A DNA stretch of 64,000 nucleotides from JAFGSG01 sp964626055 (GTDB lineage Bacteria > Spirochaetota > UBA4802 > JAFGDQ01), in contig CAZVDF010000008.1 of the NCBI GenBank assembly GCA_964626055.1, forward strand, positions 1-64,000, written 5' to 3'. Of this stretch, positions 34,366-43,149 are shown piece after piece. How positions within the stretch are numbered: position 1 is the stretch's first letter; the number at the start of each line of letters is the position of its first letter. The notes beneath the pieces were generated by a model. It saw only the letters and a program-made list of their open reading frames with translations. It made no database searches and was not told the origin of the DNA. A program made the translations under genes and the position numbers.

Positions 34366-34599
34366 ATGAAAAAAAAATACCATAACAGAGCAAAAAACCA
34401 GCGGGCAGAAAGGCAATATCCGGATACTAAAAATATTTTCGATTATGTCTGCGAAAGAATAATTGTATACAAGGATACTCCTTTTTATAAATTTATTTAC
34501 AGGCACCCCATACTTTCAATTGCGATTTTAATCATATGGGGTGTTGCAATAATACTCCTGTTTTTATATTTTTTATACACTCTGTATAAATTATCCTAG
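34366..34599 (+). CDS. small membrane protein, unknown
   Basis: The 77-residue protein has a basic N-terminal half (KKKYHNRAKNQRAERQ) and one strong membrane helix near the C terminus (ILSIAILIIWGVAIILLFLY). No family is recognised. The Shine-Dalgarno is poor, but a plausible promoter lies 160 bases upstream, and the hydrophobic segment is unlikely by chance. The opposite strand is also open over part of the region, so the call is tentative. Confidence 0.4.
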   Translation: MKKKYHNRAKNQRAERQYPDTKNIFDYVCERIIVYKDTPFYKFIYRHPILSIAILIIWGVAIILLFLYFLYTLYKLS

Positions 34600-34611
34600 T
34601 TTTAAAGACCG

Positions 34612-36837
34612 CTACTCGTATATCTCGTAGACAGTATCATCCAGTATAAAATTCACATTCTTCCCGAGCGAAAAAAACTGAGCCGCTTCAGGTTTCTTTT
34701 GCAGAAGATCGAAATATTCCATGCCTGCAAACTGAATTCGAACAGTCTTGCCTCGCTTTCCGGTCTGTATTTTTGAATCTATCCAGTACCCGCCCGCGTT
34801 ATATACCGCCCGTCCCCTGATAATCCTTACCGACCCTGAAAGAGTCTGAGCTTTACCGGATCTATCGGTGAAACCGAGACGCGAAGCTCCCTGCCGGGCA
34901 TCCGCTATTTTTTCAGCCTTGTTCAGTGCCTGGAATTCTTCGCTCGGCCGGACTGATGCCGCCCCGGACTTCTGTCCCATCGATCTGTATTCCATTTCGC
35001 TTTTCTTGGCAAAATCCTTCACCGTTGGAGCAAAATTACCCAGGGTCTGATCATCGGCCCTCATCCCGCCGTTTGAAACACGTTTTCTTTCATCTTCAAG
35101 TATAAGATAGCTCGTATAAGGAGTCACAATGCCGTATTTACGCGCAATCTCAGTCGCTTCCTGTACAAGTTCTCTGTTCTCGCCGTTAAGCCTTATCTGG
35201 TCCAGGAGATAGCCCACGTGACGCGCAGCCCAGAGGTATGGAATAAAATCATTCCCGGTGTCTTCGGAAGGCAGATTCACTTTATACTCAAATCTTTGTA
35301 CGTGATCTTTTATTTTACCCTCAAGAATTACCCTGGCATCCCCGCTTCCGCTGTATGATCCGAGAATGGTCAGGGATGAACCTTTGAAAATATCCGGCAG
35401 ATCCTTAGGATATGCTTTAAATACTTTTACATTGCCGGAAAATGAGAGCTTAATATCCGTAAGCACGGGAGACTGCACCTTGCCGTAAAAATTTGAAATC
35501 TTTACTTCAATATCCTCTTTTGGACCAATATAATATCTGTAAGCCCTTGTTTCTTTTGTGATCTTGTCCAGGAGATGCGTATTAATATCATATCCCACTC
35601 CGAATGTAAAAATTCTCGTGTTCGATTTGTCTGCATATTTTATTTTCCTGACCAGCCTGTCTTCGTCCGTCTCTCCGACAGTCGGCCTGCCGTCTGTAAT
35701 AAAGATGATCATGTGAGGCCTGCGGCCGTCTTTGGATTTCAGCGCAAGGGTAAGCGCTTCCTCTATGGCCGTACCTCCGATAGCTTTCATGTTATCGATA
35801 AACTTTTTTGCTTTTTCAATATTAACAGTCTCCGCTTTTGCAAGACCGCTGAAGAGAGCTTCCGCCTCCGTAGAAAAACGGATCACCTGGAAGCGGTCGC
35901 CTTTATTGAGATTATTGATGCAGAACAAAAGAGCCTTCTTTGCCTGATCAAGCTTTTCACCGGCCATGCTTCCGGAGACATCCAGCACGAATGTTATGTC
36001 TTTTTCACTTACTTCGTTCTCTTTTGAATCCATACCCGGGCCGGCGCTCAGAAAAAAATATCCGTCCTTTCCGGCCTCTTTATATCCGAGCACAGATAGC
36101 CCTATCTTAGATTTGTCCGTACTGTAATACAGGTTAAAATCCGTATCCGGTGTATCTTTCTGTTCAAAGCTCGCTATGGCATGATTGTCGCTCTTGCGTA
36201 TAATCTCCGTTTCATGGCTTGTACAGTAAATATTTTTCAAACTTTCGGATGAATTAATATCAACCTTAATGGATACATCCTTGAGCGGTTTGGAGGAAAA
36301 TTTTTCGGTATTCAACGGATAAATATACTCAATCGTGCCGTTATCTTTTTCAAGTATCTGGGTATAAGCAATTTTTACTCTTTTTGAGGATCCCGGTTCT
36401 ATGGGGAATATCCTTACCTTAAAAATGCCCCTTCCCTGATACTCAAGAAGCGCCGGATCAAGTGATTTGCGCACAATGTCTTCGTATACCTGTCGTGCTT
36501 TTTTTGCATCCAGAAGTTCGGCTTCCGTCTCCGTACCGTTTATATACATGGTGAATTTCTTGATTACTGCGCCCTCGGGTATCGGGAAAATGTAAAATCC
36601 CTCTAGCCTTGCATTTGTCGGATTATAAAATTCCTGGTCGATATTTGTGACAGCGCTCTGATCCTTAATGCCGACATTTACACGATGATATTTGACCTCA
36701 AGCGGGAACGGCGTTCTTATTATCTCCCGCGGAGAAGCAGGCACCACGATAAATCCGTCGGCGAATACATTGCCTGCGAACATATTCATAGATAAAATCG
36801 TTAAGAATAATATTGCTAATTTAATCTTTGCCAGCAT
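34612..36837 (-). CDS. VIT and von Willebrand A domain protein (inter-alpha-trypsin-inhibitor-like)
   Basis: The 741-residue exported protein has a signal peptide (MLAKIKLAILFLTILSMNMF), then a VIT domain (about 35-160; DQEFYNPTNARLEGFYIFPI and YEDIVRKSLDPALLEYQG) and a VWA domain (about 275-450) with an intact MIDAS motif, FVLDVSGSMAG. The remaining 290 residues resemble the conserved C-terminal part of bacterial VIT proteins (EATEIARKYGIVTPYTSYLI). Function is unknown; metal-dependent adhesion or a surface complex is the usual proposal. I start at ATG 36837, with CAGGAG 7 bases upstream; the longer frame runs through a GC-rich repeat. It is probably the last gene of the sigma-factor cluster. 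Confidence 0.88.
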   Translation of the reverse strand: MLAKIKLAILFLTILSMNMFAGNVFADGFIVVPASPREIIRTPFPLEVKYHRVNVGIKDQSAVTNIDQEFYNPTNARLEGFYIFPIPEGAVIKKFTMYINGTETEAELLDAKKARQVYEDIVRKSLDPALLEYQGRGIFKVRIFPIEPGSSKRVKIAYTQILEKDNGTIEYIYPLNTEKFSSKPLKDVSIKVDINSSESLKNIYCTSHETEIIRKSDNHAIASFEQKDTPDTDFNLYYSTDKSKIGLSVLGYKEAGKDGYFFLSAGPGMDSKENEVSEKDITFVLDVSGSMAGEKLDQAKKALLFCINNLNKGDRFQVIRFSTEAEALFSGLAKAETVNIEKAKKFIDNMKAIGGTAIEEALTLALKSKDGRRPHMIIFITDGRPTVGETDEDRLVRKIKYADKSNTRIFTFGVGYDINTHLLDKITKETRAYRYYIGPKEDIEVKISNFYGKVQSPVLTDIKLSFSGNVKVFKAYPKDLPDIFKGSSLTILGSYSGSGDARVILEGKIKDHVQRFEYKVNLPSEDTGNDFIPYLWAARHVGYLLDQIRLNGENRELVQEATEIARKYGIVTPYTSYLILEDERKRVSNGGMRADDQTLGNFAPTVKDFAKKSEMEYRSMGQKSGAASVRPSEEFQALNKAEKIADARQGASRLGFTDRSGKAQTLSGSVRIIRGRAVYNAGGYWIDSKIQTGKRGKTVRIQFAGMEYFDLLQKKPEAAQFFSLGKNVNFILDDTVYEIYE

Positions 36838-36843
36838 TGGTTT

Positions 36844-36918
36844 TCTCCTGATACGTATACCCCCATTTAATTCCCCCTTGACAGGGGGAAAGCCGGCCAG
36901 AGGCCGGGAGGGGGGTTG
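36844..36918. repeat. GC-rich double-hairpin repeat
   Basis: CCCCCTTGACAGGGGG and CCGGCC-aga-GGCCGG form two adjacent hairpins between the VWA and VIT genes, followed by a G-run that pairs with the CCCCC near 36851. It resembles widespread bacterial intergenic repeats and explains the false N-terminal extension of the VIT gene. Confidence 0.7.
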
Positions 36919-36922
36919 ATAT

Positions 36923-38068
36923 TTATTTAAACCTGAACTCCTTCTTTGCAGCCTGATCGCGGACAGCATTTATTATGGCTGAATCGAGAGTATTGTTCTT
37001 CGATTGCTTCTTCATCTCATTCTCCACGTATCTGCGTCTTTCTTCATTGAGTGTATTTATCTTCTTTTGCAGCTCAGCTCTTTTCTTGATCATTTTATCG
37101 ACATAGTCCTTCCTTTCTTTGCTTTTTAATCCTTTCATTTCTTCGGGCAGCTCTTCATCCTTTATTTTCTCAAGGTCAACCGAGCCGCTTTCATACGCAT
37201 CGACGACGTCCCAGGAAGTATTCTTGTACTGGCCGGATGCTTTAGCTACCGATCTCTGCACTGCCGACTCAGGGCTTGCAGCCGCCGCGTTCATATCCTG
37301 CTTTGCCTGTTTCTCTTTGCTTACGCGTCCAGCCGCCCCATACGCGATATAAGTCTTGTTGAGTTCCGAGCCTAGCTTTGCTATCTCTTTGTCCTGCGGC
37401 GCCGCAACATAGGCTATCTGCTTGTCCTGATCTATATTTATGTATTTTCCGTCGGCCAGGTCAGCTCCGTCTTTCCATTTAGTGGAAATGCCTTCGTTGA
37501 GATTGCCGCAGAATATTGTATTGACGACGATCCCGCCTGCGATCGCGTTCCTGCACGATCCAACATAGTCCACAGTTCCCTGAGTAAACGGTTCATTTCC
37601 GGCAATGAATATGACTTTATAAGTATTTCCGTCTTTACTCCATGACAGATCCTTTACCGCCTTGTCGATTACCTGCCCGCAAAATTCTTCTCCGCCGTTC
37701 GTCGTTAGAGCAAATAGCTTTTCGGAAACACTGTCCAGATCGCCGGTAAGCGGGAGCACTCTCCTGATATATCCGTCCTGTGCAGAAAGGCGGCTGTTGC
37801 CGTATTCGTATAGAGCGACCTCGATGCTTGGACTTTTGCCGTTCCTCTTCGCAATTGCAAGTTCGTTTACGATCTTCCAAAGCTGCGATTTCGCCTGGTT
37901 GATCAGGCCGTCCATGCTGTTGCTTGTATCGAGTAAAATTGCCAGCTGGATAAGTTCTTTCTTTTCATTTTGAGCATTTATGCTCCCGGCAAACGCCGAA
38001 AGCGCGGTTGCCGTAAAAAGAAGCGTGCATAAAAAAACTGATCCGATTTTTTTAAGTTCCGGTCTCAT
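36923..38068 (-). CDS. exported von Willebrand factor A domain protein with coiled-coil tail
   Basis: The 381-residue protein has a signal peptide ending near SAFAGSINA and a VWA domain from about residue 38. The MIDAS is LAILLDTSNSMDG, and the domain continues through YKVIFIAGNEPFTQGTVDYV. Residues about 290-370 are highly charged and helical (KDYVDKMIKKRAELQKKINT), likely a coiled coil. It lies 85 bases upstream of the VIT gene on the same strand. The two VWA proteins may act together at the cell surface; this is inferred from linkage only. Confidence 0.82.
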   Translation of the reverse strand: MRPELKKIGSVFLCTLLFTATALSAFAGSINAQNEKKELIQLAILLDTSNSMDGLINQAKSQLWKIVNELAIAKRNGKSPSIEVALYEYGNSRLSAQDGYIRRVLPLTGDLDSVSEKLFALTTNGGEEFCGQVIDKAVKDLSWSKDGNTYKVIFIAGNEPFTQGTVDYVGSCRNAIAGGIVVNTIFCGNLNEGISTKWKDGADLADGKYINIDQDKQIAYVAAPQDKEIAKLGSELNKTYIAYGAAGRVSKEKQAKQDMNAAAASPESAVQRSVAKASGQYKNTSWDVVDAYESGSVDLEKIKDEELPEEMKGLKSKERKDYVDKMIKKRAELQKKINTLNEERRRYVENEMKKQSKNNTLDSAIINAVRDQAAKKEFRFK

Positions 38069-38133
38069 GTTCGAGCCTCCTGTATAATTATTTTCTTTTT
38101 AATGTTTTGACAAAAAATGCGGGAAAAAGTTCC

Positions 38134-38171
38134 ATAAAAAAAGCAGTAAGATGATTTCTCTTACTGCTTTA
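38134..38171 (-). terminator. intrinsic terminator after dodecin gene
   Basis: On the minus strand AAAGCAGTAAGA pairs perfectly with TCTTACTGCTTT over 12 bp with a 7-base loop, followed by a run of seven T. It lies 29 bases after the dodecin stop and would at least partly separate the sigma/anti-sigma/dodecin transcript from the VWA genes downstream. Confidence 0.85.
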
Positions 38172-38199
38172 ATACGCATTTGCCGTATAAATCCGTTTA

Positions 38200-38409
38200 T
38201 CAGTCGAGCTTGTATTTAAAAGACACCCTGAGTTTTACGCGGTACTCGATTACCTTCCCGTTCTCAAGCCTCATATCCATTTCCTTTACTTCGGCTACTC
38301 TTAAATCCTGAAGGCTTTTTGCCGTTGTTTCTACCGCGTTCTTTGCAGCATCCTCCCACGATTTTGAACTTGACCCTATGATCTCGATTACTTTATATAC
38401 GCTGTCCAT
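38200..38409 (-). CDS. dodecin (flavin-binding dodecamer)
   Basis: The 69-residue protein has the full dodecin pattern: KVIEIIGSSSKSWEDAAKNA at the start, then LQDLRVAEVKEMDMRLENGK and YRVKLRVSFKYKLD at the end. Dodecins form hollow dodecamers that store or buffer flavin (and CoA in some bacteria). The Trp that stacks on the flavin is present (SWEDA). A strong terminator follows it. Lying behind sigma and anti-sigma genes suggests a stress-linked expression pattern. Confidence 0.92.
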   Translation of the reverse strand: MDSVYKVIEIIGSSSKSWEDAAKNAVETTAKSLQDLRVAEVKEMDMRLENGKVIEYRVKLRVSFKYKLD

Positions 38410-38534
38410 AAAACCTCCGTAAATAATTGGTATCCGGTGAATTATCGCTTTGTTTTACTCAAAAAACATGAATTACCCACCGTAAATTAATAATAAATTA
38501 TTTATAAAAATTTTATTGATAAATGTATAAAAAG

Positions 38535-39593
38535 TCAAATAATAATTATTTTGAATCTTACGATCCCGGATTTCCTTTCATCATAAGGCTTCCTTTCCTT
38601 TCTTTGCATATCCCCAAGCCTGTTTAACCTATCCAGAAATTCCTTTTGATTCTTTGACGGCATATCGACTATGATATACCGGGTACTCTCTTTGCCGGAT
38701 ACTTCTTTCACCATTCTGCCGTTCAGGTTTTTCACAATAGTTTTAATATCTTCAAACGGCTTTATGACAGTTACCCGGCGGTTGATAGATTCATCCCGGG
38801 TACTCTGTCCCTTTGCTTTTTGTAATGCATCCATTTTTGCTGATTGAGCTTTTTTTTCAGGTTCTGCCGTTGCATAGCGATCCGGTTCAGATATTGCTCC
38901 GGCCGCTTTGTCTTTCTTTACATCCGATGCGTTAAACGCGACAGATTCTTCCGATTGCGGTGCCGTTGCAGGCGAAGCAGAGCTTCTTAAAGCGCCCGAA
39001 GCAGCCGCAGGCTTTGCCTGGTATAACGCCAGAACTATCTCGCGGGTCATTAAAGCTTCCCCGCGGATACTCCTCCTCTCTTTCCCGGCTTCCGCAAGCG
39101 TCCTGTCATCTGTTCCCAGAGGCGAAGAAAGCTCCGCTTTCCCTGCCTTCTTACCGGGCTTCGCCGGAACGGCAATTTTAACATCGCCGTTTCTTTCAGC
39201 TGTTTTTTCCTTATATGCCGTTTCTGCCGGGATCTGAAAGTTTTCTTTTAATTCTTCCATGGGATTTAAAAAAACAACGATTAACACGGACGCGGCAACA
39301 ACACCCAGAGCTTCAACGGGGAGCTTAATTTTCAAAGGATAGAACAGTGTCCTGATTATTTTTTTTATACCGTACTGATTATCTATACGATTATTCAGCT
39401 GCCGCATAAAATCGTCCGGAGCTTTTACTTCTTTAAGGGAGGTCATCTGCTTACGGTAATCTTTACGCGAGAGAAGCTCAGCACCGCAGTCCCGGCATGA
39501 GGCGAGATGTTTTTTGACTGCGGCAGATTTCTCTCCGCTCAAGGCATTGTCAATATAGTCTTCCAGAAGTTTTTTAATTTCGCGGCAATCCAT
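38535..39593 (-). CDS. anti-sigma factor with zinc-binding zf-HC2 domain
   Basis: The 352-residue membrane protein has an N-terminal anti-sigma zinc domain (Cys3, His29, Cys33, Cys36 in HLASCRDCGAEL) and one membrane helix near residues 98-113 (GVVAASVLIVVFLNP). The periplasmic part is rich in Ala, Lys and Pro and ends with a small folded domain (RRVTVIKPFEDIKTIVKNLN), similar to DUF2275-type tails. It would hold the ECF sigma factor until a periplasmic signal triggers release. The ATG lies 1 base after the sigma stop; a GTG 12 bases earlier could also start translation and would overlap the sigma gene. Confidence 0.82.
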   Translation of the reverse strand: MDCREIKKLLEDYIDNALSGEKSAAVKKHLASCRDCGAELLSRKDYRKQMTSLKEVKAPDDFMRQLNNRIDNQYGIKKIIRTLFYPLKIKLPVEALGVVAASVLIVVFLNPMEELKENFQIPAETAYKEKTAERNGDVKIAVPAKPGKKAGKAELSSPLGTDDRTLAEAGKERRSIRGEALMTREIVLALYQAKPAAASGALRSSASPATAPQSEESVAFNASDVKKDKAAGAISEPDRYATAEPEKKAQSAKMDALQKAKGQSTRDESINRRVTVIKPFEDIKTIVKNLNGRMVKEVSGKESTRYIIVDMPSKNQKEFLDRLNRLGDMQRKERKPYDERKSGIVRFKIIII

Positions 39594-39594
39594 A

Positions 39595-40227
39595 TCAAAT
39601 AACACCTCTTAATCTATCCCTCAGTTCCTGCCTTGCTCTCGATAAGCCGGACTTAACCGTACCGATATTCAACCCGGTTATCCGGGAAATCTCTTCATAT
39701 GATCTTTCCTCGACATCGCGCAGCACTATCAGAATCTTCTCTTTGCTTTTCAGGGAATCCATTGCTTTCTGAATAATTTCTTCTCTTTCTTTTTGCTCAT
39801 ACAAACTGGCCGGGTTATGCGAGTCGTCGCGGGCATTACGATTATAGCTTCCGGCCGGGAATGAATCGCCATCAATTCCGGGATTATCCAGGCTTATAGT
39901 CTTTTTTTTCATTCGCGAAGCCAGTGAAGATAAATTGTTCTTGCATGTGTTCACAGAAATCCTGTAAAGCCATGTCGTAAAGTTCGATTCAAATTTAAAA
40001 TTTTTCAAATTATTAAAAACCTTTATAAATATTTCCTGAGCGCAGTCGTTCGCCTCGTCATAATCGCTTAATAAACGAAAACAAAGATTAAAAACCATAT
40101 CCTTATATTTTAAAACCAGTCTGTTAAAGGCGGCTCTATCGCTCTTGTTCTCTAAAAATGCCTTTATAAGCTCGAAGTCTTCATCCCGAGATTGTGTATT
40201 TTGTTTTTGTATTGTTCTTTCGCTCAT
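39595..40227 (-). CDS. ECF-type RNA polymerase sigma factor (RpoE-like)
   Basis: The 210-residue protein has region 2 at about residues 25-95 (FNRLVLKYKDMVFNLCFRLL, DANDCAQEIFIKVF-type segment, FTTWLYRISVNTC) and region 4 at about 150-205 (LRDVEERSYEEISRITGLNI and GTVKSGLSRARQELR). It recognises extracytoplasmic-stress promoters. It is followed directly by its anti-sigma gene. The gene is divergent from the outer-membrane barrel gene at 40445, which could be part of its regulon; that is inference. Confidence 0.92.
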   Translation of the reverse strand: MSERTIQKQNTQSRDEDFELIKAFLENKSDRAAFNRLVLKYKDMVFNLCFRLLSDYDEANDCAQEIFIKVFNNLKNFKFESNFTTWLYRISVNTCKNNLSSLASRMKKKTISLDNPGIDGDSFPAGSYNRNARDDSHNPASLYEQKEREEIIQKAMDSLKSKEKILIVLRDVEERSYEEISRITGLNIGTVKSGLSRARQELRDRLRGVI

Positions 40228-40444
40228 TTAGACAGCCGGATACTTATAATGTTCCCGGTAAATATAGTTTTTTTATATCCGATATAGGTTTCTGCGCGTC
40301 TGTCAAGTATATCTCAAAGCCTTAACAGTATTCTCAATTAAAACGAACGCATCTTAAGGTCATGCACTAAAAATGCCGAAATAGATATTGACTTTAATAC
40401 GGAAATTATTTAATTTTAATGGAGAATATCCGGAGGTTTCCTTA

Positions 40445-41176
40445 ATGAAAAAACTCATTTTCGCCATTTTAATGACTTTTTCTTTCATCATTTTCCCGTT
40501 TATAAACAAATCTTCAGCCCTTGAAGTGAGTGCTGGTGTCGCTACATGGTATGCATGGTGGGAAAATGTTAATAATGACAGCAACATGAATCTTAATCCG
40601 GCTTTATTATATGGGCCGATAATTTCTTTGCGTTTTGATGAATCGTGGAGCCTGGCCGGGGTATTTTTGTATGGCAGGTTTTCAGGCAAAGACCAGGAAG
40701 GCGAAGACGGAGGACCCGACAAAATATCGAGATATGACTCGGATATCTCTTTAAATTACAACATTAACCGCTATTTTAAAATATTCACCGGCGGTAAATT
40801 TATGGGTTTTAGCTGGGACGAGAATCAAAGCGACGGAAAGCACTGGAGCGCAGGACCCGGACTCGGGCTGGGGGCAACTTTTCCGTTAACCCAGTCATTC
40901 TATCTTCTTTTTAACATATCCGGTACCTATTCCTGGGGGAAGCACGATCAGTCGAATAGTGGAACCTCAGATGATAAGTCTTCAGTAAAACTTAATGAAA
41001 GAGGATTTAACTCAACTCTGTCTTTTGCCTATTATATTGCGTCGGCATCAACATCTATAAATCTTGGCTTCAGATATCATTATTTCTATATTGATTATGC
41101 AGAGAACGATGATCACAATAAAGATGAAGCGCATAACTTTTTTGGCCCGACCTTGTCTGTAGTATATTCTTTTTAA
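40445..41176 (+). CDS. outer-membrane beta-barrel protein
   Basis: The 243-residue protein has a signal peptide (MKKLIFAILMTFSFIIFPFI, cleavage near NKSSA) and alternating beta strands rich in aromatic residues (LNYNINRYFKIFTGGKFMGF, SINLGFRYHYFYIDY). It ends in Phe (LSVVYSF), the signature recognised by BamA. Eight to ten strands are likely. Function is unknown; porin or structural roles are possible. GGAGG precedes ATG 40445 by 9 bases, which decides the start over an upstream in-frame ATG. Confidence 0.8.
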   Translation: MKKLIFAILMTFSFIIFPFINKSSALEVSAGVATWYAWWENVNNDSNMNLNPALLYGPIISLRFDESWSLAGVFLYGRFSGKDQEGEDGGPDKISRYDSDISLNYNINRYFKIFTGGKFMGFSWDENQSDGKHWSAGPGLGLGATFPLTQSFYLLFNISGTYSWGKHDQSNSGTSDDKSSVKLNERGFNSTLSFAYYIASASTSINLGFRYHYFYIDYAENDDHNKDEAHNFFGPTLSVVYSF

Positions 41177-41240
41177 AATTAATAATGAATGCGGTAAATT
41201 ACGGCAACGATTTCTTTTTAATATTAGAGGTAACCATAAT

Positions 41241-42308
41241 ATGTTAAAGCAAAAGAAAAATTTTTTGTTATTTTCTATTATCATACTTTCTTTTTTAACG
41301 GCGAATTCATGTAAAAAAGAAGTGGACGCTCCCAGGGAATCATCAATGCTGACGGTACAGACCGTACTTGGGGATGTAAAAATCCAGTCTGGAGACATAG
41401 TCGCCACGCCTGCCCCGGGCTTCGCGATAAATGAGAACAGCATAATAAAAACCGGTAAGCTTTCGATCATCGACATAAAATATAAAAACAGCGGAATAAT
41501 AAGGATAGGTGAAAACACTCATCTGAACGTTGCCCGTTTATTCTCTTCTGAAAATGCGGATGAGACTCTTCTCAACATGGAGGAAGGGAAGGTATTTGTG
41601 ACCGTATCAAAACTGATGAAAGATTCCAGGCTGCAGGTAAAGACGACGACATCCGTTGCAGCCGTGCGCGGCACGGCATTTCGCGTTTCGTCAGAGAAAG
41701 GCATATCGCGCGTTGACGTACTCAAGGGTCAGGTGAAAGTCAATCCCGTAAAAGACGATGTAATCATTGAAAAAATAGAAAAGATCGTGGAACCGGATAA
41801 ATCGGTTGAGATAGACCAGAAGGATATTGTCAGGATAGTGGAGGAAAAGAAAAAGATTGAAATAGTCAGCCTGCAGAAAGAAGAAATAGAGGCGATTAAA
41901 GAAGAAGCTAAATTAATAAAAATCGACGGTACATTCAATGAAGAAATAAAAGCCGAAATTAAAGAGATCGGCATCGAGACAAAAGCCGCGGAAGAAATAA
42001 AGGACAATAAAGCATACGAAGAAGAGCTGAAAAAGCAGATGGAAAAAGTCCGGCTCGAGAGAGAAGCGGAAGAAAAAGAGAAGGAGCTGAAAGCCAAAAA
42101 GGAAGCCGAAGAAGAAAGAAAGACAGAACAGAAAAAAAAGGCAGGACAGCAGAAGGCTGAAAGAGCGGAAAAATTACGCCTGCAGAAACTGGAAGCAGAG
42201 CAGAGGCAAAAAGCAAGAATAGCCGAAGAAGCCAGAAAAGTGGAAGCAAAGAAAGTTGAAGAAAAGAAAAAGGAGGAATCACGGGTAAAGAACATCCCGA
42301 ATTTTTAA
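41241..42308 (+). CDS. FecR-domain lipoprotein with long coiled coil
   Basis: The 355-residue protein has a lipobox (LSFLTANSC, Cys at about 24), a FecR-like domain at about 38-170 (VLGDVKIQSGDIVATP, TTTSVAAVRGTAFRVS, VDVLKGQVKV) and about 150 residues of Glu/Lys/Ala-rich coiled coil ending in VKNIPNF. It lacks the sigma-regulating N terminus of true FecR, so it is more likely a structural periplasmic protein. It lies 64 bases after the barrel gene on the same strand and may be co-transcribed with it. Confidence 0.85.
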   Translation: MLKQKKNFLLFSIIILSFLTANSCKKEVDAPRESSMLTVQTVLGDVKIQSGDIVATPAPGFAINENSIIKTGKLSIIDIKYKNSGIIRIGENTHLNVARLFSSENADETLLNMEEGKVFVTVSKLMKDSRLQVKTTTSVAAVRGTAFRVSSEKGISRVDVLKGQVKVNPVKDDVIIEKIEKIVEPDKSVEIDQKDIVRIVEEKKKIEIVSLQKEEIEAIKEEAKLIKIDGTFNEEIKAEIKEIGIETKAAEEIKDNKAYEEELKKQMEKVRLEREAEEKEKELKAKKEAEEERKTEQKKKAGQQKAERAEKLRLQKLEAEQRQKARIAEEARKVEAKKVEEKKKEESRVKNIPNF

Positions 42309-42333
42309 ACTCGTATTAGAAATCATCCCAAAA

Positions 42334-42391
42334 TTGTTGTCCCGAGAGGAAGCTTCGCATTGAGTGGCGGCGCTGCCGGGTGAGGGTCTAA
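42334..42391. repeat. GC-rich repeat D, short copy
   Basis: GTCCCGAGAGGAAGCTTCGC, then TGGCGGC and CCGGGTGAGGG, match in order the sequence at 45459-45582, which has extra DNA in the middle. It abuts the 3-prime end of parA, while the other copy abuts the 3-prime end of clpS. Confidence 0.6.
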
Positions 42392-43149
42392 CCACGATCG
42401 AGAATTTCCTTTGTCAGATCCATATAATCGTCGGCTCCGGTGCTGTTGGGTTTATATTCGAATATAGTCTGACCCCAGCTCGGAGCTTCCTGCAGGGCGA
42501 CATTTTCCCTTATCAGCGTCTTGAACAGTTTCCCCGGAAGACGCTTCTGTATTTCATCGATCACTTCATTATTGATCGCCTTTCTTGAGCTGTACATTGT
42601 TCCAATAATTCCCGTAATTTTAATGCCCCTGTTCAGTCTTTTCTTCACCATATCAACAGCTTCGAACAAATTATACATACCGTGATACGGAAGGAATTGC
42701 ACCTGCAAAGGGATAAAAATCTCATTGGAATAGCAAAGCGCGTTAAGCGTTAGAACTCCCAGCGATGGCGGACAATCGATCAAAACAAAATCGTAGCCGT
42801 TCAAGGTCTCCAGCGCATCGCGTAAAAGCAATTCCTTGGCCGGCAGGGCTATGAACTCGATCCCGCGGAGCTCCGGGCAGGAAGGCAGTACGTGAATGCC
42901 GTTTCTGTCTATGATCGTGTCCTGGTACGAGGCCTCGCCTTTTATTACATCGTAAATTGTTTTATCGATCCTTATCGGCTGGTCGAACCTGTTCTGGCTT
43001 ATCCCAAAATGGTATGTCGACTGCGCCTGGGGATCGAGATCGATGACCATTACTTTTTTTCCCAGTTTCTGCAGGCTCGCGGCGATGTTTACAGTGCTTG
43101 TTGTTTTACCCACGCCTCCCTTGTTGTTGGACATCGATATTATTCGCAT
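42388..43149 (-). CDS. ParA/Soj-family ATPase
   Basis: The 253-residue protein has the deviant Walker A NNKGGVGKTTST (residues 8-19), VMVIDLDPQAQST and the Walker B-like VLIDCPPSLG. It matches chromosomal Soj/ParA, which moves or positions cargo on the nucleoid. No parB or parS is adjacent; instead the gene is translationally linked to clpA (shared base at 43149). The partner is therefore unknown and the protein may serve a non-chromosomal cargo. Confidence 0.88.
   Translation of the reverse strand: MRIISMSNNKGGVGKTTSTVNIAASLQKLGKKVMVIDLDPQAQSTYHFGISQNRFDQPIRIDKTIYDVIKGEASYQDTIIDRNGIHVLPSCPELRGIEFIALPAKELLLRDALETLNGYDFVLIDCPPSLGVLTLNALCYSNEIFIPLQVQFLPYHGMYNLFEAVDMVKKRLNRGIKITGIIGTMYSSRKAINNEVIDEIQKRLPGKLFKTLIRENVALQEAPSWGQTIFEYKPNSTGADDYMDLTKEILDRG

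Noticed and set aside
41729..42295. 188-codon minus-strand open frame rich in Ser and Phe
   Set aside because: It is the reverse shadow of the Glu/Lys coiled coil of the FecR lipoprotein and has no translation signals.
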